Of a DNA stretch of 64,000 nucleotides, positions 36,376 through 45,932 are shown in pieces. This DNA comes from Vibrio algarum. Lineage in GTDB: Bacteria > Pseudomonadota > Gammaproteobacteria > Enterobacterales > Vibrionaceae. Numbering within the stretch: the first letter of the stretch is position 1; each line of letters begins with the position of its first letter. The notes under the pieces were generated by a model. The model did not search any database. It worked only from the letters and a program-made list of their open reading frames with translations, and was not told the DNA's origin. The position numbers and the translations under genes are program-made. The stretch is taken from NCBI RefSeq assembly GCF_028204155.1, contig NZ_JAQLOI010000003.1, positions 1,302,001 to 1,366,000 on the forward strand, given 5' to 3'.

Positions 36376-36389
36376 TTGATCTGCGTCAA
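36376..36389. promoter_or_regulatory. FNR-like site upstream of acetate kinase
   Basis: TTGAT-CTGC-GTCAA matches TTGAT-N4-ATCAA at nine of ten positions. It lies about 125-137 bases upstream of the ackA start, in the 304-base gap after the GST gene, where I see no other structured element. Confidence 0.5.
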
Positions 36390-36512
36390 TAAAATCGTCG
36401 CCCCTTCAAATTCTCCATCAATAAAAGTTGAAAGATTAAAAAATTATTGAATAATGGTTCGTGGAAAGGGGGCACGTCGGTGCTAAAATAGTCTATAAAG
36501 GAAATCTGTCTC

Positions 36513-37700
36513 ATGGCAAATAAGTTTGTGCTTGTAATCAACTCTGGTAGTTCATCTTTGAAATTCGCGGTAATCGACACTATTTCGGGTGAAGCTGTAT
36601 TGAGTGGTTTAGGCGAATGCTTTGGTTTAGAAGACTCTAGAATGAGTTGGAAATATCAAGGTGAGAAGAAAGAAGTTGCAATCACAGACGAAGGTAATCA
36701 TCACCAAGCTGCTATCAGTATGCTCGTTGATTTAGTCAATGAATTAGGTTTAACAGAAAACATTGTTTCTGTTGGGCACCGCGTTGTGCATGGTGGGGAA
36801 ACGTTCACTAAGTCAGTTCTTATTACTGAACAAACAATAAAAGATATTGAAGCAGTTCAGGATTTAGCGCCATTACACAACCCTGCTAACTTGCTTGGTA
36901 TTCGTGCCGCTTTAGAAGCCTTTCCATCGTTACCTCAAGTTGCCGTGTTTGATACCGCATTTCACCAAACTATGCCTGCTAAAGCGTTTACAGGTGGTAT
37001 TGCGCACGAGTTGTATGAGAAGTATGCAATTCGTAGATATGGTTTCCACGGAACTAGCCACTTTTACGTTAGTAGAGAAGCGGCAAAAATGTTAGACAAG
37101 CCAATAGATAAGGCTAGCTTTATTTCTGTTCACCTTGGAAACGGCGCATCCGTTTGCGTAATTAAAGATGGTCAAAGCGTAGATACCTCAATGGGCTTTA
37201 CTCCATTAGCTGGGCTAATGATGGGTACGCGAAGTGGTGATCTAGACCCAGGAGTTATTGAATTTCTTTTGAAAAAGGGTTGGACGCAAGACGAAGTCTT
37301 CGACACGTTGAACAAAAAATCAGGTTTCTTGGGTGTATCTGGTTTAACAAGTGATGCTAGAGGCATACTTGATGCGATGGAAGAGGGCCACGAAGGGGCA
37401 ACATTAGCATTTGAAGTATTTACTTATCGTGTTGCCAAATTTATTTCCTCATACATGGTCTGTTTAGACTCGTTAGACGGAATAATTTTCACAGGTGGTA
37501 TTGGTGAAAACTCTTTACCTATCCGTAGTAAAATTCTTGGTTACCTTAAACTTCTTGGTTATAAGGAAGATAAAGCGGCTAATGAAGCTGCGAGATTTGG
37601 CGCAAGTGGCATCATTACAGAAGACGGTGGACCTATCGCTATGGTAATTCCAACCAACGAAGAGTTGGTTATCGCTCAAGATGCGGTGTCGTTAATCTAA
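36513..37700 (+). CDS. ackA: Acetate kinase
   Basis: AckA interconverts acetyl phosphate plus ADP with acetate plus ATP. The 395-residue protein opens with the nucleotide-binding signature VINSGSSSLKFAVI. It contains GHRVVHGGE near residue 88, YGFHGTSH near 176, HLGNGASV near 207 and FTGGIGENS near 325, all active-site blocks. AAGGA lies about ten bases before ATG. No pta gene is adjacent, so this is a stand-alone copy; a second acetate kinase elsewhere is likely but cannot be seen. Confidence 0.96.
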   Translation: MANKFVLVINSGSSSLKFAVIDTISGEAVLSGLGECFGLEDSRMSWKYQGEKKEVAITDEGNHHQAAISMLVDLVNELGLTENIVSVGHRVVHGGETFTKSVLITEQTIKDIEAVQDLAPLHNPANLLGIRAALEAFPSLPQVAVFDTAFHQTMPAKAFTGGIAHELYEKYAIRRYGFHGTSHFYVSREAAKMLDKPIDKASFISVHLGNGASVCVIKDGQSVDTSMGFTPLAGLMMGTRSGDLDPGVIEFLLKKGWTQDEVFDTLNKKSGFLGVSGLTSDARGILDAMEEGHEGATLAFEVFTYRVAKFISSYMVCLDSLDGIIFTGGIGENSLPIRSKILGYLKLLGYKEDKAANEAARFGASGIITEDGGPIAMVIPTNEELVIAQDAVSLI

Positions 37701-37720
37701 AACATTATTTAATATAGATA

Positions 37721-37748
37721 AAAACAGCGCCAATTAGGCGCTGTTTTT
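37721..37748 (+). terminator. Terminator of ackA
   Basis: AAAACAGCGCC (37721-37731) pairs with GGCGCTGTTTT (37737-37747), followed by T. Confidence 0.92.
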
Positions 37749-37864
37749 TTCTGCAAAACTGCCGGATATAACAGTTTTCTACTAAAACCCTTACATGTTG
37801 GAAATTTAGTCAGTTATAATACGCCGAAATATAAGTGTGTCGTTGCATTAAACTGGTTGGGTAT

Positions 37865-39169
37865 ATGGATGTTTTCAACGCTGTTTTCGGTTTCACTGTT
37901 TTAGTTAGTATTCTTTTGGTGACATATCATGCAGGTGCATCGAAAGCGATCATGGCAAGTTCATCTCCATTTTTTATGGTGACTGATGAAGGCCAAATTA
38001 TTTTTATTAATCCTTTACTAAAAGATGATGCATTACTTGGCATTTCTAGCAAAGATATTTCAACACTCCCACCTCAATTTATTTTGTTTATACAAAAACA
38101 AACAGGTCTAAACTCTTTCGTTTACGCACATGAATTCAATCACTTAAAACATTCCTATACGTTTATCGGCAAGAGAATGTGGTTTAAAGGGCAGAGGTGT
38201 TGGCAGGTCTCGGTAAATTTAAATCTTGTCGATGAATCTAACCGTAATCGCTCACTTGGCAATAAAGCGTTATTACATAATATTATTCAAAACATCCCCG
38301 ATGCCATTGGGATGATGGACGAAAACTTAGTATATGAAGCGTGTAATCCTGCTTTTGTGAAAGCATTGGGAATAGAGTTACCAGAAGATTTACTAGGACG
38401 GACATTAGATCAAGTAGCACCGAAAAATATAGCTGAAAAATTTGCTTATTCTGATAGAAATGTCTTAGAAACGGGAAGAGAGTTTCATATTATTGATGAA
38501 GTTACGGATGAGAAAGGTGATAAGCAGTGGATGGAAGCGCGTAAGTTTGCGTATACCGACCAAATTACGAATAGAAAAGGCCTATTTATAATTGCGAGAG
38601 ATATTACAGAAAGTGAACTGGCTAAAGAAAAACTCAAACAAGCAAAAAATGAATTTAGACGATTAAGCTTAATTGACGGACTTACAGGGGTTGGAAATCG
38701 ACGATATTTTGATGAAAACTTAGAAGGCCTTTGGCAACTGCATATTGAAAAGCAACAACCGTTAACTATTATGTTTTGCGATATTGATGAATTCAAAAAA
38801 CTTAACGATATATATGGTCATAGTGAGGGTGACAAGGCTCTGGTCTTGGTGGCGAGTGCATTGGAGCGGTCAGTTTCTGATACAGAGGATAGGGTGTTTA
38901 GGATCGGTGGAGAAGAGTTTGCTTTTATATTGTCAGACACGGACAACGATAAGGCTGATCTTGTTGCGAGGCGGATTCACAAGCAAATAGAAGCATTGCA
39001 GTTTCGCCATGATGGTTCTTTAATTAAGTCGACTCTTACCATTAGCATCGGTGTTGTAACGATTATTCCACAGATAAAGCATTCAGTGGTAGACATTCTA
39101 GAAGAGGTAGATAAGGCGCTTTATCAAGCTAAGTCAAATGGTAAAGACCAAACTGTATACGCAGCATAA
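37865..39169 (+). CDS. Membrane-anchored PAS-GGDEF diguanylate cyclase
   Basis: The 434-residue protein has one N-terminal membrane helix (about residues 3-21), an unassigned sensor segment, and a PAS domain (about 138-255; IIQNIPDAIGMMDENL). The C-terminal GGDEF domain has SLIDGLTGVGNRRYF near 276 and the active motif GGEEF near 346. GGDEF domains make cyclic di-GMP, which promotes biofilm over motility. I see no clear RxxD inhibitory site in the expected position. I favour ATG 37865; a GTG at 37835 is also in frame. Confidence 0.9.
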   Translation: MDVFNAVFGFTVLVSILLVTYHAGASKAIMASSSPFFMVTDEGQIIFINPLLKDDALLGISSKDISTLPPQFILFIQKQTGLNSFVYAHEFNHLKHSYTFIGKRMWFKGQRCWQVSVNLNLVDESNRNRSLGNKALLHNIIQNIPDAIGMMDENLVYEACNPAFVKALGIELPEDLLGRTLDQVAPKNIAEKFAYSDRNVLETGREFHIIDEVTDEKGDKQWMEARKFAYTDQITNRKGLFIIARDITESELAKEKLKQAKNEFRRLSLIDGLTGVGNRRYFDENLEGLWQLHIEKQQPLTIMFCDIDEFKKLNDIYGHSEGDKALVLVASALERSVSDTEDRVFRIGGEEFAFILSDTDNDKADLVARRIHKQIEALQFRHDGSLIKSTLTISIGVVTIIPQIKHSVVDILEEVDKALYQAKSNGKDQTVYAA

Positions 39170-39286
39170 TTTCAATCACTTCCTATGAAATCTTAGAAAT
39201 TCCCCAACCGCCCAATAAAATAACTGCATTGTTTAATCATAAGTAGTATAAATAATTCAACATGTTATTAAATTAAGGGCGCTAGG

Positions 39287-40453
39287 ATGGCAAAGTACAA
39301 TTTTGATAGTTGTATAGATAGAGAAGGGACTAATTCTGCTAAGTGGGAATTTATGAAGAAGATTTCTCCTTATGCAAATGAAAACACGATACCGCTTTGG
39401 GTTGCTGATATGGATTTTGCCTGCGCTCCAGAAATTATCGAAGCGATAGCACAGCGTGTTGATGAAAAAATCTTCGGTTATAGTATGGCTGAACCAAGTT
39501 ATTATGAAAGCGTTCAGAATTGGTTTTTAAAAAATTTGACTGGTCTGTTCGCAGTGAAGATATATTTCTTACTAGTGGTGTTATTCCAGCTCTGGAAACC
39601 ATTATTCAAGTTTATTCAAAGCAACAAGAGGGGATTATTATTCAGCCCCTGTTTATCACATGTTTGCTAAGGTTATTGAGCGAGCTGGTAGGCAAATTGT
39701 CAATAATCCGCTTGTAGAAGACGATGGTGTTTATAGTATTGATTTTGTTGATTTAGAAAAAAAGCAACGAATCCGAATAATACAATTATGTTCTTTTGTA
39801 GCCCCCATAATCCAACAGGTAATGTATGGAGCCAAGAGGACTTGTTACGAATTGGACAAATTTGTTTAGATAACAATGTGTTACTCATTAGCGATGAGAT
39901 TCACTTTGACCTAGTACGTACAGGAGTAAAACACTATCCAATGGCGACATTGTTTCCAAATGCTGACAAAATTATCACTTGTACAGCACCGAGTAAGACC
40001 TTTAATTTAGCGGGCTTACACATGTCGAATGTAATTATCGAAAACAAAGATCTTAAAGAGATGTGGGAAGCTAAAGTTGGTTTTTCTATGCCTTCTCCTT
40101 TAGGTATCGTTGCGGTAAAAGCGGCTTATAATTTCTGCGAATCATGGCTTGATGAGTTAAAAACGTATATTGATGCGAACTACGCCTTTGCGAAAACCTT
40201 CATAGACGAACATATGCCAAAGGCGAGGTTTGTTATTCCTCAGGGTACGTATTTCATATGGTTGGATCTGCGTGAGTATGGCTTAACATCATTGCAATTA
40301 GATGATCTCATGATAAAAAAAGCGAATGTACTGCTTGAAGGCGGATCTATGTTTGGTAATGAAGGAAATGGATTCCAACGTATAAATATCGCCTGTACTC
40401 GTAAAACTTTGGAGCAAGCACTAATTAGAATAAGCAGAGCTCTTGAGCAGTAA
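39287..40453 (+). pseudogene. MalY/PatB-family PLP aminotransferase / C-S lyase, with three frameshifts
   Basis: Homology runs through three frames. 39287-39534 gives ENTIPLWVADMDFACAPEI. About 39535-39649 gives KFDWSVRSEDIFLTSGVIPALET. About 39650-39763 gives YHMFAKVIERAGRQ. Then back in the first frame to 40453 come FFCSPHNPTGNVW, SDEIHFDLV and the PLP lysine in APSKTFNLAGLHMSN. Each change is a one-base loss in a run: A6 at 39529-39534, C4 at 39646-39649, A7 at 39757-39763. Restoring one base at each gives a 389-residue protein of normal family length. Members transaminate or cleave cystathionine-type C-S bonds. Confidence 0.88.
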
Positions 40454-40987
40454 ATCGTCTATAAGCTCATGATGCGCGCTTGTAACACCAGCTAGGCGAG
40501 TATATTTAGGTTGGTTTCTATCATTTTCTAATGGATGGTGCCAACCTTTAGTATTTTCTACGAAGTGTTGCGCAAAGTTTTCAGAAACCTCCAAGCAACC
40601 AGCAATAACGGTGTCCACATAGCTTTGAACTATCGGGATTTCTATCGTTGGAGCTATTATATTTTCAGTTACATATACCCAAATAGTTAATGTTCTATCT
40701 ATTTCTTCTTCTACGGTTTCTACTTTGTGAGTTTTTACTTCGATCCGTTGGTAGCCTGCTTCCCTTTTATCAAACTCGTTTAATGTATGCTCATCCACTT
40801 TTAATAAAACACCGTTAACTTGACCAGAACCAATACTTACTGCGAGAGGTGATAAAAGATAGCTGTCATTTATTAAGGTCCAATGTCTTATTAATCCATG
40901 AATAATGACAGGAATGGCAGGGCCGGTTTGTCCGGTTAATCTTCTGGATGATGAGTTAAGTAAGCTTCCGTAGCCAAAAATATACAT
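40421..40987 (-). CDS. Gamma-glutamylcyclotransferase-fold (GGCT/AIG2-like) protein
   Basis: The protein starts IFGYGSLLNSSSRR, the substrate-binding YGSL loop of the gamma-glutamylcyclotransferase fold. FDKREAGYQRIEV near residue 82 carries the conserved glutamate region. Family enzymes release 5-oxoproline from gamma-glutamyl compounds, but many members are uncharacterised. I prefer ATG 40987 (188 residues), where homologues begin; the frame is open to 41032. The end overlaps the convergent aminotransferase by 33 bases. Confidence 0.75.
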   Translation of the reverse strand: MYIFGYGSLLNSSSRRLTGQTGPAIPVIIHGLIRHWTLINDSYLLSPLAVSIGSGQVNGVLLKVDEHTLNEFDKREAGYQRIEVKTHKVETVEEEIDRTLTIWVYVTENIIAPTIEIPIVQSYVDTVIAGCLEVSENFAQHFVENTKGWHHPLENDRNQPKYTRLAGVTSAHHELIDDLLLKSSAYSN

Positions 40988-41111
40988 AATATCTATTGCT
41001 CGTGGCGGTATTGTTAATTTACAAAATAGCACATTTAGTTGTAATTAAAAAACAAGTGCAATTATTTAACATAGATTTAACTTGACATAGGTCACATTAC
41101 ATAAGTAAGAG

Positions 41112-41127
41112 TGTGATTTTGCTCACC
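41112..41127. promoter_or_regulatory. CRP-like site upstream of mtlA
   Basis: TGTGA-TTTTGC-TCACC matches the CRP consensus at nine of ten core bases. Nearby half sites GGTCACAT occur at about 41090 and 41173. The mannitol operon is a typical catabolite-repressed target. The rest of the 467-base gap is AT-rich, with TTGACA boxes at 41082 and 41232 but no well-spaced -10 that I trust. Confidence 0.55.
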
Positions 41128-41280
41128 TTTATATTCCTGGATTAGATTTATTATGTATACTATGAGATATTGGTCACATAAAAAATTGTAGCTAAGTTTC
41201 CAAGAATGAGATCTGAAGCATGTAATTTTTATTGACATTAATAAAATAACTTAAATGTAGTAAAATTACATATCGTTTTC

Positions 41281-41454
41281 GTGATTTCCATCCCATCAAG
41301 TCGCGGTTTGTTGTTATTTTTTGTGTTTAATGTCACGAAAAACCCGTTCCACATCCTAAAGTTAAATTATGTGGTAAATTTATTGTGTCGAAACAATAGT
41401 CGGTTTTAGCGAACCGAAACCACAAACTTTTAGAACATCGAACGGGGAACTCTT
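41281..41454 (-). ncRNA. Possible MtlS-type antisense RNA region opposite the mtlA leader
   Basis: In Vibrio cholerae a small RNA, MtlS, is transcribed antisense to the mtlA 5' untranslated region and represses its translation. The same arrangement is plausible here, because the mtlA leader is long and contains a hairpin (CGGTT 41401-41405 with AACCG 41412-41416). I cannot define RNA ends or a promoter from sequence, so this marks position only and rests on literature recall. Confidence 0.3.
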
Positions 41455-43341
41455 ATGTTATCACCAGAAGCGAAGGTCAAGGTACAAAATTTTGGCCGTT
41501 TTCTCTCCAACATGGTAATGCCGAACATTGGTGCATTTATCGCTTGGGGTTTTATTACTGCTCTATTTATTCCAACAGGTTGGATTCCAAACGAGACATT
41601 GTCTTCAATGGTTGGTCCAATGATTACTTACTTGCTACCTCTACTAATCGGTTATACCGGTGGTAAAATGGTTGCGGGTGAGCGTGGTGCTGTCGTTGGT
41701 GCTGTGACAACAATGGGTGTTATCGTTGGTACAGACATTCCAATGTTCATGGGTGCAATGATTGTTGGTCCATTAGGTGCTGTTGCAATTAAGAAATTCG
41801 ATGCAGCTGTTCACGGTAAAGTGAAAAGTGGTTTTGAGATGTTAGTTAATAACTTCTCTGCCGGCATCATTGGTATGATTTGTGCGATTCTTGCTTACGT
41901 AGTTGTTGGTCCTGCTGTTAAAGCTCTATCTACAGGTATGGCTTCAGGCGTAAACGTGCTGGTTGAAACAGGTATACTACCTCTTACTTCTATTTTTGTT
42001 GAACCAGCGAAAATCCTTTTCTTAAACAATGCTATTAACCACGGTATCTTCTCACCACTTGGAATCCAACAAGCAGAAGAAGCTGGTCGTTCTATCTTCT
42101 TCCTAATCGAAGCTAACCCAGGTCCTGGTTTAGGTCTTCTATTGGCTTATATGGCATTTGGTAAAGGTGCAGCGAAGCAATCAGCAGCTGGTGCTTCTAT
42201 CATCCACTTCTTAGGTGGTATTCACGAAATTTATTTCCCATACGTACTGATGAACCCTCGTCTAATCCTTGCAGTTATCGCTGGTGGCGCAACGGGTGTA
42301 TTCGTAAACGTATTGTTTGATTCTGGTCTTGTATCTCCAGCATCTCCTGGCTCAATCTTCGCAGTATTGTTAATGACGCCGAAAGCCGCGTTTGTTGGTG
42401 TGATTCTTTCTGTAATCTCTTCAGCTGCTGTTTCTTTCTTCGTTGCATCTTTACTGATGAAAACTCAAAAGCAAACTGATGATGACGAGTCACTTGAAGA
42501 AGCAACAAACCAAATGAAAGACATGAAGTCTTCTTCTAAAGGCGCAGCAGGTGCAGCAATCGACATGGCTGCAGTAACTAAAATCATCGTTGCATGTGAT
42601 GCAGGTATGGGTTCAAGTGCGATGGGTGCGAGTCTTCTTCGTAAAAAAGTTGAAGCAGCAAACCTTAATATCGACGTAACAAACCTAGCAATTAATAACT
42701 TGCCACAAGATGTAGATATTGTTGTTACACACAAAGATTTGACTGATAGAGCTCGTAACCATGCAGGCTCTGCTAAGCACATCTCACTATCTAACTTCTT
42801 AGATAATGCACTATATGACAACTTGGTTGCTGAGCTAGTAGCGGCTCAAGAGGGCGCTGTAAAAAAGCCTGATGCACCAGTAAACGCAGACTCTAGTGAA
42901 GATGGAACGCTAAAGTTAACAACTGAGAACATCTTTTTAGGAATGGAAGCATCAACTAAAGAAGAAGTAATCAAGTTTGCTGGTGAACAACTTGTAAAAT
43001 TAGGAAATGTAGCACCTGAATATGTTGCTGGCATGCTAGCTCGTGAAGAATTAGTGTCGACTTACTTAGGTGAATCAATCGCTGTTCCACACGGTACGAT
43101 TGAAGCGAAGCAATATGTTAAAAAGACAGGCATCGTGTTTTGTCAATTCCCACAGGGTATTCAGTGGGGTGAAGATGAAGATGATGTAGCAATAATGGTA
43201 ATTGGTATTGCGGCTCAGGGTGACGAACATATACAGGTTATCACGGCCATTACGAATTCACTTGATGACGAAGAAGCGATTGAATGTTTGAAGACAACAT
43301 CAAATCCGGATGATGTTCTTCGAATCCTAAACGGGAAATAA
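41455..43341 (+). CDS. mtlA: PTS mannitol transporter subunit IICBA
   Basis: MtlA imports mannitol and phosphorylates it to mannitol-1-phosphate. The 628 residues carry three fused domains: membrane EIIC (about 1-340), EIIB (about 375-470) with phosphocysteine motif VACDAGMGSSAMG near residue 383, and EIIA (about 485-628) with phosphohistidine in VPHGT near 544. A GGGGAA ribosome site precedes ATG 41455. It is the first gene of mtlA-mtlD-mtlR. An intercistronic hairpin before mtlD may set relative expression. Confidence 0.97.
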   Translation: MLSPEAKVKVQNFGRFLSNMVMPNIGAFIAWGFITALFIPTGWIPNETLSSMVGPMITYLLPLLIGYTGGKMVAGERGAVVGAVTTMGVIVGTDIPMFMGAMIVGPLGAVAIKKFDAAVHGKVKSGFEMLVNNFSAGIIGMICAILAYVVVGPAVKALSTGMASGVNVLVETGILPLTSIFVEPAKILFLNNAINHGIFSPLGIQQAEEAGRSIFFLIEANPGPGLGLLLAYMAFGKGAAKQSAAGASIIHFLGGIHEIYFPYVLMNPRLILAVIAGGATGVFVNVLFDSGLVSPASPGSIFAVLLMTPKAAFVGVILSVISSAAVSFFVASLLMKTQKQTDDDESLEEATNQMKDMKSSSKGAAGAAIDMAAVTKIIVACDAGMGSSAMGASLLRKKVEAANLNIDVTNLAINNLPQDVDIVVTHKDLTDRARNHAGSAKHISLSNFLDNALYDNLVAELVAAQEGAVKKPDAPVNADSSEDGTLKLTTENIFLGMEASTKEEVIKFAGEQLVKLGNVAPEYVAGMLAREELVSTYLGESIAVPHGTIEAKQYVKKTGIVFCQFPQGIQWGEDEDDVAIMVIGIAAQGDEHIQVITAITNSLDDEEAIECLKTTSNPDDVLRILNGK

Positions 43342-43374
43342 TCCTTCGGAGTTATAGCTCCTAAGCGAAGTGAA

Positions 43375-43408
43375 TGAGGTCGGCCTTGGCCCCCCTAGGT
43401 CGACCTCA
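43375..43408 (+). other. Intercistronic hairpin mtlA-mtlD
   Basis: TGAGGTCG (43375-43382) pairs with CGACCTCA (43401-43408), followed by an AT-rich tract. It is likely an mRNA stability or partial termination element. Confidence 0.6.
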
Positions 43409-43449
43409 ATTTTGATTTTACTAACTTTTATTTTTTTGGAATACACATT

Positions 43450-44595
43450 ATGAAAGCACTACATTTTGGCGCAGGTAATATAGGTCGTGGTTTTATTGGT
43501 AAGTTATTAGCAGATGCAGGCGTTGAAGTTACATTTGCCGATGTTAATGAAGAAGTCGTAAACGCTTTAATCGAAAGAAAAGAGTATCCGGTTAAGGTTG
43601 TAGGGGCCGACTGTAAAGTAGAAACTGTTTCTGGAGTTACCGCGCTTAACTCAACTAGCCCTGAAATTATCGATGCAATCGTAAGCTCTGATATCGTAAC
43701 CACAGCAGTTGGTCCAACTGTTTTAAAAATCATAGCGGGTACGGTTGCACAAGCTTTAGAAAAACGTATCGATATGGGTATAACCTCACCGCTTAACATC
43801 ATTGCATGTGAAAACATGGTTCGTGGTACTTCACAGTTAAAAGAAGCGGTATTTGAAAAACTTAGCGATGAATTAAAACCTCAAGTTGAAGAATTGGTTG
43901 GTTTTGTTGATTCTGCCGTTGACCGTATAGTTCCACCTGCTGAAGAAGGTGAAACCGATCTTTTAGCAGTGACAGTAGAAACATTCAGCGAATGGATTGT
44001 TGATGAAACTCAGTTCAAAGGTGAAATTCCTGATATCCCAGGAATGGAACGCACAGACAATTTGATGGCATTTGTTGAACGTAAATTGTTCACTCTGAAT
44101 ACGGGTCACTGTGTTACCGCTTACTTAGGTTGTCTTGCTGGTTTGAACACTATTCGTGAAGCGATTGAAGATCCGGCAATTAGAGCAGAAGTGAAGCAAG
44201 CTATGGAAGAGAGCGGTGAAGTTCTTATTCGTCGCTACCAATTTGATCCTGCTGCTCATGCTGCATATATCGAAAAAATCTTAGGACGTTTTGCTAATCC
44301 TTATCTTATAGATGAAGTTGACCGTGTAGGTCGTCAGCCGATTCGTAAGCTTGGGGCGGGTGATCGTTTAATAAAACCACTCCTAGGTACCATTGAATAC
44401 GGCATTGAAAACAAAACTTTGCTTAAAGGGGTTGCAGCAGCGCTTAAATACACTAATAATTCAGACCCCCAAGCTGAAGAGCTGCAAGCATCACTAAGTG
44501 ATGAGGGTGTGAAGGCAACTCTTGCTAAGTATACTGGCCTCGATATCGCGGGAAGTGAAATAGCCCAAATCGAAACGATGTATGCTCAGCTTTAA
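43450..44595 (+). CDS. mtlD: Mannitol-1-phosphate 5-dehydrogenase
   Basis: MtlD oxidises mannitol-1-phosphate to fructose-6-phosphate with NAD+, feeding the sugar made by MtlA into glycolysis. The 381-residue protein starts with the Rossmann motif LHFGAGNIGRGFIGKLL. It contains VGFVDSAVDRIVPP near residue 156 and KLFTLNTGHCVTAYLG near 212, where the catalytic lysine and histidine region lies. It lies between mtlA and mtlR on the same strand. Length and motifs are normal. Confidence 0.97.
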   Translation: MKALHFGAGNIGRGFIGKLLADAGVEVTFADVNEEVVNALIERKEYPVKVVGADCKVETVSGVTALNSTSPEIIDAIVSSDIVTTAVGPTVLKIIAGTVAQALEKRIDMGITSPLNIIACENMVRGTSQLKEAVFEKLSDELKPQVEELVGFVDSAVDRIVPPAEEGETDLLAVTVETFSEWIVDETQFKGEIPDIPGMERTDNLMAFVERKLFTLNTGHCVTAYLGCLAGLNTIREAIEDPAIRAEVKQAMEESGEVLIRRYQFDPAAHAAYIEKILGRFANPYLIDEVDRVGRQPIRKLGAGDRLIKPLLGTIEYGIENKTLLKGVAAALKYTNNSDPQAEELQASLSDEGVKATLAKYTGLDIAGSEIAQIETMYAQL

Positions 44596-44654
44596 GTAAT
44601 AATGCAAGGGAGAGCGGTTGCTCTTCCTTGCGTTACACGTAGTTAAGATAAAAT

Positions 44655-45185
44655 ATGTCAGACACAGTAGATGAAACAGAAGTAATTGAAAAACTAAACA
44701 GTACCACATCGGTAAGGGCTTTTATTGTCGTTGCAGTAAGTGTGTTCAATGAAGCGGTTGAAGGGCTCATGCAACGTATCTTTAGAAAAGATAACTTTGC
44801 AGTGCAATCTGTTGTGGGACCACTTCTTCAAGATACAGGGCCGTTGGGTGACGTTAGTGTAAGGCTTAAGCTGTTATTTGGCTTAGGAGTTATACCCGAT
44901 GCGATATATCATGACATTGAAGACATCATTAAGCTTCAGAACAAGCTTAACGCCGATTTATCTGATCTTGAATTTACTACTCCTGATGTTTTAGAGTCGA
45001 TTCAAAAGCTAAGGCTTATCCAAAAAATGGGAACGGTACAGTTCGAAATAATGGAGCCAGATGGTGATGTAGGTCTTGAGTTTTATCAGTTACAACAAAT
45101 GAGACAACAACAAGTTATCAAATCTAGTCTTGCGCTTGCTATTGTTGAAATATGTCATGAATTAAATAAGGATAGTCCTTTCTAA
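44655..45185 (+). CDS. mtlR: MtlR-family transcriptional regulator of mannitol genes
   Basis: The 176-residue protein is of the short MtlR family of gamma-proteobacteria, which represses the mannitol operon but has no obvious DNA-binding domain. Typical segments are STTSVRAFIVVAVSVFNEAVE near residue 17 and VQSVVGPLLQDTGPLGDVSVRLKLLFGLG near 56. It ends the mtl operon, 59 bases after mtlD with an imperfect hairpin between. A stem-loop begins at its last codons. How it acts is unresolved for the family. Confidence 0.92.
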   Translation: MSDTVDETEVIEKLNSTTSVRAFIVVAVSVFNEAVEGLMQRIFRKDNFAVQSVVGPLLQDTGPLGDVSVRLKLLFGLGVIPDAIYHDIEDIIKLQNKLNADLSDLEFTTPDVLESIQKLRLIQKMGTVQFEIMEPDGDVGLEFYQLQQMRQQQVIKSSLALAIVEICHELNKDSPF

Positions 45186-45212
45186 TCTAACGCCAGTACG
45201 ACTAGAAAGGAC
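45175..45212 (+). terminator. Terminator of the mtl operon overlapping the mtlR stop
   Basis: GTCCTTTCTA (45175-45184) pairs with TAGAAAGGAC (45203-45212), with T6 about ten bases later. The stem includes part of the mtlR stop codon. Confidence 0.65.
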
Positions 45213-45393
45213 ATCAAACAATTTTTTACTATTCTCTTCCCCTTTACCTTATCGATTTTACACTTCATTAATTTAGTCTCCTTATTGATTATATACTCAC
45301 TCATTATGTTGGCATGTATAAACATACAGTACTATGATTTGCTGAGTTACTCGTGTGTGAGTATCCGATTCTGCGAAAGAAAAAAGGTTTTGT

Positions 45394-45912
45394 ATGAAGT
45401 TTATCGAAATTCAATATTATAAATCTCCGTTTGGAGAACTCATTTTAGGTAGTTACGACGAGCAACTTTGTATCTGTGATTGGCGTTACCGGAAAATGCG
45501 AAGTGCCATCGATAAAAGAATTACCAGTAAGCTTCAAGCTCAATATTTGGAAAAAGACAATGTTGTTTTGCAGACGGTACGAAATCAATTAGAGCAGTTT
45601 TTTAATTCAGAAAGGCGTGATTTTGACTTACCGTTACTATTTGTTGGCACCGATTTTCAACAAAAGGTTTGGCAGCAACTTGCCTTGGTTCCGTTTGGTA
45701 ATACTTCAACCTATTTAGAGCTTGCCCAAGGGATTGGTCATGAAAATGCAGTTAGAGCGGTTGCAAATGCAAATGGAGCTAATGCACTGTCCATTATCAT
45801 ACCTTGCCACCGTATTATCGGCAGTAACGGACAGCTTGTTGGGTATGCTGGTGGACTAGAGGCTAAAAAGAAGCTGCTCATGCTAGAACAAGATATGTTC
45901 GCGCCACTATAG
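45394..45912 (+). CDS. ogt: Methylated-DNA--protein-cysteine methyltransferase
   Basis: A suicide DNA-repair protein that takes methyl groups from O6-methylguanine onto its own cysteine. The 172-residue protein has the C-terminal active site IIPCHRIIGSNGQLVGYAGG near residue 136, with the acceptor cysteine. The DNA-binding helix-turn-helix region (FGNTSTYLELAQGIGHENAVRAVANANG) lies before it. The N-terminal domain lacks the Ada-type zinc/activator part, fitting Ogt. It is convergent with the ClC gene. Confidence 0.9.
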   Translation: MKFIEIQYYKSPFGELILGSYDEQLCICDWRYRKMRSAIDKRITSKLQAQYLEKDNVVLQTVRNQLEQFFNSERRDFDLPLLFVGTDFQQKVWQQLALVPFGNTSTYLELAQGIGHENAVRAVANANGANALSIIIPCHRIIGSNGQLVGYAGGLEAKKKLLMLEQDMFAPL

Positions 45913-45932
45913 TCTTTTTAGCATTTAAGATA

